DNA of 28,869 nt, from the NCBI RefSeq assembly GCF_000003605.2, contig NW_003155738.1, forward strand, positions 297,585-326,453. The letters run 5' to 3'. The translations under genes were made by a program, and so were the position numbers. A model generated the notes under the pieces. It did not search any database and was not told where the DNA came from. It saw only the letters and a list, made by a program, of their open reading frames with translations. Numbering within the stretch: position 1 is the first letter of the stretch; the number at the start of each line of letters is the position of its first letter. Below are positions 8,180 to 27,110 of the stretch, in pieces. This DNA is from Saccoglossus kowalevskii (lineage: Eukaryota; Hemichordata; Enteropneusta; Harrimaniidae).

Positions 8180-10503
8180 CAGATTCTAGTAATTTGTGTC
8201 GATCTGTTCGCAAAACTGGAACAACTACAATGGTCCATGGACAGCCAGTATGAAGAGGACAAGTTTGTAATCCTTCTTGGTGGACTCCACACGTTGCAAC
8301 AAAGTCCTGGGTCATTGGCAGGAAGGGAGAAGATTGGTTTAAGCCTTTCAAGAGGCAGAACTTGCCACTCGTGGAATTGCAGAATCTTTCCTCAATGCAT
8401 CCCATGTCACTCGGACCTGGCATGCCCATCAAGTAGCTGCATGCACACTGTATATTCTCCTGAAGAATGCATATGATGTGTATGCCACCAACATAGAAGG
8501 CCCTGCAGAAAGTTTCATCATGTGGTGCACACGTCGGAAGACTGACAGTCCACAATTCCTGTACTGGTACAGAAACCTTGAATTGGAACTGCTTGCCTTG
8601 GCATTTGTACGTCCATTGCGTACTGGTGACTTTGATTTGTACAAAGATACACTGACTAAATTGACACCTTGGTCTCAACCACACCTATTACGCCCATTGG
8701 ATGTTCACATTCACAAAAAAGACAAGTGTAGCCTGGAAGGCATCCGTTCTCATGTTGCTTGAGAATTTCGGCACGCCAAGTTTGCATGGCCAAATCTTTG
8801 AGAAAATTCCCTCTCATCGCCATTGATCATGGCCATGAGCAAAATAATGGTGTGATGAAGGGTGAAGGGGAAGTCATTGGACTGACACAGGATGCCGAAG
8901 CATCAATGCATCATTGATGAGCAGTAGCAGTGCTAGAACTTGTCCGTGTCATATCTGAATTGGAGTCATCCATGGTAGGGAAACGAGAGAGTCCCAGCCA
9001 GAGAAACCACCATGAGCAAACTGATGGTACCCAGAAGCAATTTTCTACACAGGTCGATATGCTGGTCAGAGTAATCAAGGGCATAGGGAGTCCATTTGAA
9101 AAAGAAAGCCAAGATCTTCTGAGACTGCATTCAAAGGACATCATGGACAAGCAGTCAATCGAGTGCCTCACTACACTACAATCAAAAGGTCAAGAACAGT
9201 ATGGAACATTTTTGGACGAGTGACTCCGGCCAACAAAGTAGTATTGTTCAAGCACACAAAGAAAGCAGGGACACATGTCAATCTTCTCAAAAGCGAATCA
9301 TCTCTCTTTGCAAGACTGTATGTTGCATCCCAGACAAGAGATGGTGATTTGGACAATTTCTTCAGCTCAATTTTCACCATCCCTTTCTTCATATAAACAA
9401 TTACATCAGGAAAAAAAATCAGATCTCATTGGCTGTCTTGAACAACATGTCCAGTCTCCATGTCATTCAAGGCCAGAGCAGATGTGAGCATCATGGATGG
9501 TGCTGTCCTCATGAACATTCTTAGACCTGGAGGATGAAAAAAATTTGGCGACTACGCTGCAAATGTGTTTGTCCCACACATCACTAGAGAACAGAATAAA
9601 GCTCAATGAGTAGATATTGTGTGGGATCAATACTTTTACAACAGCCTAAAAAAAGCGTGCTATGGTCCTAGCCAACGAGGCATGTTGAGGTGTCCAGCTC
9701 CATACCAAAGAACTGGCAGTAGTTTCTTTGAGTGAATAGCAGCAGTCGGACAGGGGCTTCCACAAGATCCTTGTTCGGACAGTAGACACCAATGTAGTTG
9801 TGTTAGCAGTAGTGACTGTCCAGCAGCTAGGAAGGATAGACCTCTGGATTCCATTCGGAAGTGCCAAGAACTTTCACTACATCCTGGCCCATGAGATAAG
9901 TGCCTCCCTTGGCCCACAAAAATCTTTGGTACTTCCGGTGACCCATACTTTCACCGCTGTGACACTGTGTTCCAATTTGCCCAAGTTGGAAAGAAGACTG
10001 CATGGAAAGTGTGGGAGACAAATGATGAACTCACTGGAGCCTTCTATGAACTGCACAGTGCACCAGAACAAATATTTGAAGAGACTGAGTCTTCCCTAGA
10101 GTACTTCACCTTCTCTATGACAGACAGCAACAAGTACCTCCATCACGGACCATCAACAAAGCTAGAAAGCTTCTTTTCACATGAAAAGGGCTTCAGATGT
10201 CAGCCCTTCCTCCTACCAAGGCGGCCTTACAGCAACATATCAGGAATGCAGCATTGCAAGGTCCGGCACTATTGGGGAAATACTACTATACCATATCGCC
10301 AGTTGCCTTCCCCTTCTGAGTGGGGATGGACTTGCCTAGAACAGTGGAGGCCCTTGTAGACAAACTTACTAGAAGCAAGTGCATCCTGCTCAGAGTTGCT
10401 GAAGTGTCAATGTAGGAGCAGATGTAGAGACTGCAAATGTGTACGAGCACACTTAAAATGCATCGTTTATTGCACATGCACAGGACATTGTGACAATGCC
10501 TGA
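8180..10503 (+). pseudogene. Pseudogene of a long uncharacterised CXC (tesmin/TSO1-like)-domain protein family
   Basis: All three plus-strand frames successively show one protein family that I recognise from invertebrate and fish genomes as uncharacterised, multi-copy proteins. Landmarks in order are EDKFVILLGGLH (about 8255), SHVTRTWHAHQ (8398), FLYWYRNLELELLALAFVR (8557), AIDHGHEQNN (8820), HEQTDGTQKQF (9011), KDIMDKQ (9137), LFARLYVASQTRDGDLDNFF (9306), PKNWQ (9700), TVDTNVVVLAV (9780), HTFT/CDTV (9944), GKKTAW (9984), LPSPSEWGW (10300) and a Cys-rich end with KCQCRSRC at 10402 and CKCVRAHLKC after it, stopping at 10501-10503. Frame changes occur near 8350, 8900, 9225, 9740 and 9955, with internal stops near 8760, 8799, 9607, 9727 and 10357. 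A block between PKNWQ and TVDTNV is missing. Function of the family is not established; CXC regions bind DNA in other proteins. Confidence 0.75.
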
Positions 10504-10907
10504 AACTATGATGAATGACTTGAGAATGTTCATGGTGAGATTACATATTGTTGAGACAATGCATCTGAATAAACATAGATGGATTGAATGTATTGCCTAA
10601 CATTGTTTCAATTTGATGTACATGCGATAAAATATCATAGTTTTCTGATTTTGGTAAATAGGCCTTTGGTAAATAGAACATCGTTTGAGTTAAATGGACC
10701 CTTTATCCATAAACTGTTTTCCATGTGTACATAACTTGTTGCTATAGTAAACAGGTCACTTAGCAACTAAATATGTTGTTATCTGTCAATTAACATAAAT
10801 GAGAATCTGTAAAGATTATAATATATCCAAATATTTCTCTTCCGTAAGCTCTAGGCAGTATTAAGTAGAAACATAATTAAGACATAGACATTTGGTATGG
10901 TTCATCT

Positions 10908-10920
10908 GTTGCCTAGCAAC
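10908..10920. repeat. Palindrome GTTGCCTAGCAAC
   Basis: Counterpart of the palindrome at 7781-7793, on the other side of the CXC pseudogene. A half copy also lies at 10738-10770 (TTGCTATAG...TTAGCAAC). Confidence 0.5.
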
Positions 10921-11057
10921 AAGCAAATTCTGTTTTTGTTTAATTTTGATACTTGTAGTCGCTTTAGAACATATCTTTAGATAGTTTTGATGCTGAAACA
11001 CATAGAATTATCCTTTTGGAATATATTAGATATGCTTAAACGGCTCGTTGCTGGGGT

Positions 11058-11360
11058 AAAAAACATGATGTATCTATGGGCTCCACCTTTGAAATATTCA
11101 GTATAGCTCAAGTATAATTGTGCCAAGTTTCATGCTTTTTATCATTTACNNNNNNNNNNNNNNNNNNNNNNNNNNNNNNNNNNNNNNNNNNNNNNNNNNN
11201 NNNNNNNNNNNNNNNNNNNNNNNNNNNNNNNNNNNNNNNNNNNNNNNNNNNNNNNNNNNNNNNNNNNNNNNAAAAAACATGATGTATCTATGGGCTCACT
11301 TTGAAAATATCAGTATAAGGCTCAAGTATAATTGTGCCAAGTTCATGCTTTATCATTTAC
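11058..11360. other. Duplicated contig ends around an assembly gap
   Basis: The 92 bases before the gap (11058-11149) and the 89 bases after it (11272-11360) are the same sequence, differing almost only by single-base insertions and deletions such as CCACC/CAC, TTTCATG/TTCATG and TTTTTATC/TTTATC. That is the pattern of two unmerged reads or contig ends, so the gap is probably artificial and the sequence single-copy. Confidence 0.75.
11150..11271. other. Assembly gap (122 N)
   Basis: Undetermined bases. Any reading frame across them is meaningless. Confidence 0.99.
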
Positions 11361-11420
11361 TAAGTAATTCAAGCTGTATTTTGCACCTATCGCCTAGACT
11401 AGTTGTCTAATAAAGAAAAT
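11272..11420 (+). repeat. Right member of diverged inverted repeat pair
   Basis: Aligns with the minus strand of 7630-7755 (see the element entry). The pre-gap sequence 11058-11149 is a second reading of its inner part. Confidence 0.5.
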
Positions 11421-13526
11421 GTGGTGCCGGTATACATGAAGCTTTGCAAATACATAAAGACGGCTAGACAGAAGGTATATTAAAACTATATCTGTTCGTG
11501 ATGCTGATAATATATAGAGATTTTGTTTGATGAGAAAACTCAACACTAACTACTGTAGCACATGGGGGAACACTGTTACTATGCATGTAGACATCAAAAC
11601 GGGAAACTTGATGCACAATGCAATTTCCAATATAGCTGCATCATTGCTTGCATGGCTGTGTTGTCATCAAGAGAAATAATGAAACAATTTATTGGAATTA
11701 TCCTCTAATACAAACCAGGAAGAGTTACCCATTTACAATCCAGAAAAAAGGGTGGAAGATATTTTTCCCCTCTTTTCCCCTCTAATCAATTCTTTTAAAT
11801 TGTGTATTTATTTCCTCTTGTGACAAGATTTGATTTTAAAAATCGTCCAGCCCACCCTTGGTTTACAAATAGGGAACCCCTACACAATTAATAAAATGAC
11901 TTCCCCCATTACAAAATATTACAACACATTTTATTTCCTTTTCAATTAATTTTCTTCTTATTCATTAGTGAAAAGTTTTCTTGCTGCATAATAATTATCT
12001 CTTTAGGACACATACATGGCAACTTCAAGGGAACACTTATTGCAAACATTTCGTGGAAAATGTTCAGACCCTCTGTATGCGTTTTAGCAGATTTCAATTT
12101 ATAGAATACAATTTATACACATTTCCAGTTTACATGTGGACCAATTCAGACAGGTTTCCAATTACTATATGGTTTACTTTTATGTTGACTTTAGACAGCT
12201 TCCCAGATTACACAGGGTTTGCCCTTAACTGTTTACATGATTTTTGGGAAGGTAGGTAACAATTTGCCTAAAATAACTGATATGTACAAAAGAATTTTGA
12301 TAACATCCCACCATAAAAATTAAATCAAAATTAAGTATAATTTTATGTATGAAATGCTAATCAACATAGTAATTTACCATATTTGCCCTCCAAGAAGTTT
12401 TGGTTACTCCAAGTATGTAACAGAAGATATAAGTGTGTACTGTATTTGCATTACAAGTACATTTAAGCCAAAAATAAAGTTTTATTTGTCACTGTTATAA
12501 GCAGACACACAGGCATCATGGTCTCTGTTGATCACCGGACACAACACTACAAAAAGTGAAATGTTTAGTTATGGCGTTTTTAATAACCATTTATGCAAGC
12601 AATGCTAAATATATATAAAATAACTTCTGAAATAGTTGTTATACAGTACAATAAACCAAACCAAATTTTCAGATGACAGAGCAAATATGGTATACCTGTG
12701 TTTTTTGTTATACAAATGTACAAAATATTATTGAAATTCAGTATGCAAATTAGCAAAGTATGATACCTATATATTGGACCAAAATATGTCATTTATGTTA
12801 ACTCATACTGTTTCCTAATTTACTGTAGAAACGACCAGGATAAAATAACATCACTTACTGAATATAAAAAATAAAATTTCAACCATACAACTATATGTTA
12901 AGTAGGTAAATAAATATACAAGACATTCGATTCACATCCTAAAATTACAAATTTTTCCATTTCATACGATCTGTAATTGCATTTTTGGCTTCAAAAGCCT
13001 AAATAGATAGAATGATTAATTCCTTCATCTGCTATATAAAATCATCACATCTCAAACAAGTGAAATTAAACTAAATCTGGTATCTAATGATAAAAATTAA
13101 TCGTTAAAACTAGCAATGATCCTACTGGTTTCCCTAACTTCCCTAAATTAACAACCCTTTTATATTACCCGATAAAAAAAAAATTAGTAATAGAATTATA
13201 TTTAAACTAGTGACAGATGCATTTCTTACAATAGGCTTTGCATTACATTAATAAAAATGTCTTGTATCCAATTGCAACAATATACATGTTACATATATAT
13301 ACATATAGTAGTGAAGATCTACTTAGGGAAGCTTGATAAAAATAGCACACAAGACTCCCTAAGTTAATCATCAGGAAAATTCCTCTGGAATGTTCCAGGC
13401 TGTGTTCTGAAAGTACCTGACGTGTACGTACATTGCATATTCAAAACCAATCCAAGAAATGTAAAAAACAGCAATTTTAATTGCACTAAATATACATAAA
13501 TTGGACTGAGAGCAGCCGACCACATT
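11421..13526. other. Intergenic sequence downstream of NAMPT
   Basis: AT-rich sequence without convincing exons on either strand. The open frame at 11981-12259 has no family resemblance and no splice context. No RNA gene is apparent. Confidence 0.55.
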
Positions 13527-13579
13527 TTTATTTTACATGATATTTTTACTCACACTGAAAAAATAAACATTTTTTTATT
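13527..13579 (-). terminator. NAMPT: NAMPT polyadenylation signals
   Basis: On the minus strand AATAAA occurs at 13574-13579, about 70 bases after the NAMPT stop, and again at 13527-13532. Either would give a short 3' UTR. Confidence 0.6.
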
Positions 13580-13648
13580 TCTGGATGGCAATTGTCAAGT
13601 TGAATAGAATAACAATTGAAGCCTTTTTGTATGTGGTATCGACCGTGA

Positions 13649-23108
<9,460 letters not shown>

Positions 23109-23340
23109 GTTTGCACGGTTTTATCGGATTCTAATCGTGGCGTTCCTGGAAGATACATACACAGTCAGTTCACGAGTATCCACACGCACAGTCCACAGTG
23201 ACTCAACCTATAAACCAGTTAGATATGCAAAACACTATGTGACGTTTCGCCGCTTTGAATGATGTCATGTGACATAAATAGCGCCACTGAATGAACGTGT
23301 TGGGTCTTGTAAATGCCGCGCGATTGATTCATCAGCAGAT
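23109..23340 (-). promoter_or_regulatory. Presumed NAMPT 5' UTR and proximal promoter
   Basis: This stretch upstream of the NAMPT start is richer in CpG than its surroundings. It contains a GTCATGTGAC word (23264-23273, E-box/M-box-like) and TGACGT (23240-23245, CRE half site). No TATA box is placed convincingly. The transcription start cannot be fixed from sequence alone. Confidence 0.35.
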
Positions 23341-23413
23341 TCATTGTCAAAATCGCTGAAATGCTTGCCTTGCTGTTTTATTTCAAGCTGGGTTGATTTG
23401 CGTGACACATTCA

Positions 23414-23440
23414 TTTTAAATAAATGAATAAACAAGTGAA

Positions 23441-23527
<87 letters not shown>

Positions 23528-23530
23528 ATA
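23414..23530. repeat. (AAAT)n microsatellite upstream of NAMPT
   Basis: More than twenty uninterrupted TAAA units follow a short degenerate start. Confidence 0.97.
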
Positions 23531-23773
23531 TTTACTACAGACTATAGGCTGAGCATGTTACCGAGCAATGAATTATGGGAGAATGTCTTTGGAAAATATT
23601 ATTTTGTGAATGTACTATAAATTAAATTAAATAAATTAAAATGGCCAATCCTTAATCTGTTCCAAGAAGACAATGCATATCGTGCATATCGATTTAGTGC
23701 CCACCGCATATCCAACCACACCCGCTAAACCAGATAAAAGAAACCTGTGTTCTCAAGTGTTGTTTGAAGTGCT

Positions 23774-24000
23774 GGGGGGGGGGGGTTTAGAATGAATATT
23801 TTATGTATACATTGCATATCTATTTTGTTCACGCTTTCTATTTGTGTAAGGAAAAAATGAACTATTGACTTATAAATCGACCTCGAATTACGAGAAAATG
23901 TTTGTTGCTGAATTGCCAAACATTGAATAAAATGCACTTTTATTATCATGTCTATATGTATTGTGTGTTTTTTTTTGTGTGTGTGTGTGTGGGGGGGGGG
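23774..24000. repeat. G-runs and GT repeat
   Basis: A run of 12 G lies at 23774-23785, and a (GT)n stretch passes directly into 10 G at 23991-24000. The open frame spelled on the minus strand (23725-24024) is a by-product. Confidence 0.85.
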
Positions 24001-25766
24001 CTCTGGTGGGTTATTTAACAGCAAGTATCATTGAATGCCCAACTCAAGGCAGAGCGAGTAAAATTAATATAATTTGTTTTATAATATACATATGTGACGT
24101 GATGTTACAACGACGAAGAAAATATGGCGTATTACTTAATGAGAAAATTTATATACAAAATGTGCGTACTGTGTATTACAAGGTAATATGATATTAAAAA
24201 CAATTGCATTATTGTTAGGCTTTTAGTGATGAAACGTGCTTTAATTGTGATTTTAAAATGCTGTAAAATTGAATATGGTATTTCAGTTTGGTCCTTCAGG
24301 GAACTGTGGAGTTCTATGAGTATGTAAGACTTGCAACTAAGTTTATATGCAACAGTTATTACATCGATGTACTTACGCCGTTGTCAGTTATATCACTACG
24401 AACAGAAATGATTGATGTTATATTTTGAATCTTGACTTTTTTGAAATTATATCATGTTTTGTAACAGCAGATCCTAGGGCATGGCTACCAGGTACCTAGA
24501 TGAATAGTAAATTACAATCGATACCAACTCGCACTAAATCCAGTAGACACTGCTACAATATACGTAACAAAATACCCAATTCGATAAGACAATTCATTCG
24601 GTAAAAAGAAGTAAAATTTGATTGCGATTCAGGTCTGGTCAAATGTCGTGAAAGCTTGCAACATACATTAGACATAGATATCAACATTTAGAGAAAAAAA
24701 CAAACAAAATTAAATATTAAATCGTTTCTAGATCTGAATGACTACGTATTACGCTATTACATTACATATTTTATTTGTTAGTTCTCATAGTTGTTTTTAC
24801 ATGATTTATATAGTTTACAAGACTTTTTATTGATTAATAGTGCATTACATGTATTAGTGTAGTGCAAAATGTATTGGCGACAAAACACAACACTACTCTC
24901 ATTTCACGACATCAAATACATACTTTCAATATTACCAAATGTTATATGACAACCCGTATTGCTATGTCCCATTTGACGGAACTTGTCAAGATTCGGTTGC
25001 ATCCATTCTATACAGGGCCACAAACAATGCAATTATAACGAATTCAATAGCTGTACTGTATCATTTCGCTATTTTAAAAAAACATCGAATACTCAATTTA
25101 CAACAAGAACAGAAAGGACCACAGAAGATAATGAACATTCTTTTCACTCCAGGTCATTATGCACAAGAGATATATTTTCTCTTTAATCCATAAATATTTA
25201 TCACATTGGCTTTGATAATCACATACATCTATAACGACTTAACTATCACTCTCCAGCTCTGCACTGTAGAGGCTCTGCAATCATCCATTTTCTCCTGATA
25301 CGTCAATCATTGAATTACTCAATTATTTATCCACAAGGAACAGCGAGTGGTTCCTATTTATATGAGATATAATTGTCAAAAAGCTGATAAATGTTACACA
25401 CTCCACTGATTGGTAATACATTGTCTGCTGAAAGACTCTATTGACGTACCAAAACATGTAAGAAACAATTCAGTAGGCAATGTGTTATTGCATCTTCACT
25501 AACTAGGTGATGCAAATTCAATGAGCAATATTTTGTTAAAGCGAGGGAGTCGTCATCTGCGCATGACCATACCAACTTGTATGCTGTTCTCTAGAATTAT
25601 ATGACTACATTGCGCCGTCACGACAGAAACAGACTCTCTGCGAAGCTGTTTGAGACGACCTGAATATCATTCACCTGAATAACCATGGAAGTTTATAAAG
25701 CTAAACACGTGTTTGGAATGACCAAACACACCGTGTCATCATTGTCTCGACAATGTTATCAAGCAC
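24001..25766. other. Unassigned AT-rich sequence
   Basis: No exon, RNA gene or repeat terminus is convincing. The open frame 24939-25193 has no recognisable motif and overlaps another frame of similar length, which argues for chance. Confidence 0.5.
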
Positions 25767-25862
25767 GTCTATACATCTTTAGTGAAACCACATCTTGAAT
25801 ACTGCAATCAGGTATGGAGTCCGTATTTGATTAAGGATATTTCTCTTCTGAGACGTGTCCAG
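25767..25862 (+). mobile_element. Remnant of a non-LTR retrotransposon reverse transcriptase
   Basis: Thirty-two codons read VYTSLVKPHLEYCNQVWSPY, then LIKDISLLRRVQ. This is the thumb-region signature (LY-SLVRPHLEYC-QVWSPYL-KDI-LLE-VQ) of CR1/jockey-like and related LINE polymerases. Flanks show stops in all frames, so only a short piece is recognisable. Confidence 0.85.
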
Positions 25863-26336
25863 TGTTGTGAACATTTGTTTTTCATCACAGACATAACAAG
25901 TGTATCTTATTAAAAAAGGCGTATAATTCTCTGATATTAACTTTAATAACCGAGGATTCTCCAATTCAGATTTACCACATTTAACCTAGTATTGACAGGC
26001 TGAAACCCTATATGTTTATCAACCTATATTTGAAAATGGTAGAACTTTCAAAAGATAGTTATAAATATGGTGAAAAAATAAAAAAATATAAAAGCACTGA
26101 TCAGTAGTACAACACGGCACACAGATGAAAGGACTGTGCAAAGTGCAAGATCTATTTAATTGTTTTTCGTAATCACTTGAGGATTATGGCTATGGTAGTT
26201 CCTGTTGGTGCATAGACAAGTTATAGCGCCACCAGTCGGTTTCGGTACGAGAATGGGGGGTTGATTTCTAGCTCTCGCAATTTATTCACTGGTTTCCCTG
26301 CTTCCCGCGCGTTCAGATGGGCTATCGAATGTTCGC

Positions 26337-26443
26337 ATGGCAAAATCAACCTCCAATACGCAGACGAAAATAGAAGCTTCTAAGGTAATCGCTGAGCTCG
26401 AAAATTGTCCATTCATCAAGTTAGCTGACAATGGAAAAACAAA
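26337..26443 (+). CDS. Possible first coding exon of a rightward gene (weakly SURF2-like)
   Basis: From ATG 26337 the frame reads MAKSTSNTQTKIEASKVIAE, then LENCPFIKLADNGKTK, and meets gtaggt, a good donor, at 26444; a TAG follows in frame at 26445 if unspliced. The phrase L-x2-CP-(F/I)-KL-x5-K resembles the start of Surfeit locus protein 2, where the first exon also ends shortly after such a segment. That similarity is short and unverified. Upstream sequence is comparatively CpG-rich, but an out-of-frame ATG at 26317 precedes it. No second exon is identified in the window. Confidence 0.3.
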
Positions 26444-26837
26444 GTAGGTCAAAGACTGACTGGACATGATGAGCCCAGAACGATTTAGTTATCAGTGAGT
26501 TGCAAAGGGTGTGTGTTGACGAACAACATATTTGAACCACTGATCGACATTTTTAAACCATGAAGCAAGCAACTGGATGTTTTGACAACCGATATTGTTA
26601 GCCGATGAAACTGGCCTTTATTACATCTTAATTGACTGCAAACAATCGAGTTGGTTTACACAAAGACACAAGGAAATTGTATTTTATGATGTCTTTGGTT
26701 TACTCATGCGTCCGTAGTTAATACTACTAGTTAAAATTGCATACTCAACTGGGTAGTTCGTTATTTTATCGATGAATGCTACTTTGTGTACACACAACAG
26801 GGCAACATAATATCATATCAATGCATCAACATGTGAA

Positions 26838-27110
26838 GTGACGTTGAACCAATGCTTCGCTGGACTAATACAGAACCAATGCACTGACATACGAATGGAG
26901 CGATGAAACCGGTGAGGGGGGGGGGGTTACTAGTGAAAACAAACCAACCAGTAATCAAAGGTATCGTATTTTTACTGTGCGTCAATACAGTAACGTGATG
27001 TTAACCAACATTTCACTTGACTGATGAGGGTCCAATGCACCGACAGAGAAATGCACTTATGCACTAGCCGAGTAACGTAATGTTAGATCAATGCACAGAC
27101 AGAGTAACGT
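26838..27110. repeat. Degenerate tandem repeat with CCAATGCAC / GAGTAACGTGATGTTA words
   Basis: Several imperfect copies occur: AACCAATGC at 26847, ACCAATGCACTGACA at 26876, CAGTAACGTGATGTTAACCA at 26989, TCCAATGCACCGACAGAG at 27030, GAGTAACGTAATGTTAGATC at 27070, then CAATGCACAGACAGAGTAAC. Period is about 35-45 bases where measurable. Confidence 0.45.

Larger units (their letters stand above)
7630..11420 (+). mobile_element. Decayed element: CXC-protein pseudogene between diverged inverted repeats
   Basis: The stretch 7630-7755 read on the minus strand resembles 11272-11420 read on the plus strand. Shared words in the same order are GGCTCCACCT, GTG(T/C)C(T/C)AA, ATGCTTT-ATCAT, GCACCTAT(T/C)GCCT(G/A)GACTA and CTAATAAA. 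Between them lies a multi-kilobase pseudogene of a family found in many copies in invertebrate and fish genomes. Palindromic GTTGC-n-AGCAAC words occur on both flanks (7781-7793, 10908-10920). I could not define exact termini or a target duplication, so the true ends may lie further out. Divergence of the repeats and heavy frameshifting of the gene indicate an old insertion between the convergent PSMA5 and NAMPT genes. Confidence 0.5.

Noticed and set aside
8154-8684. 176-residue frame on the minus strand
   Set aside because: It is the antisense shadow of the CXC pseudogene; the plus-strand frames carry the family motifs.
11120-11410. Open frame running through the N gap
   Set aside because: It depends on undetermined bases and on a probably duplicated contig end.
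24939-25193. 84-residue frame near 25 kb
   Set aside because: No motif, AT-driven composition, and a competing overlapping frame; no splice or promoter context.
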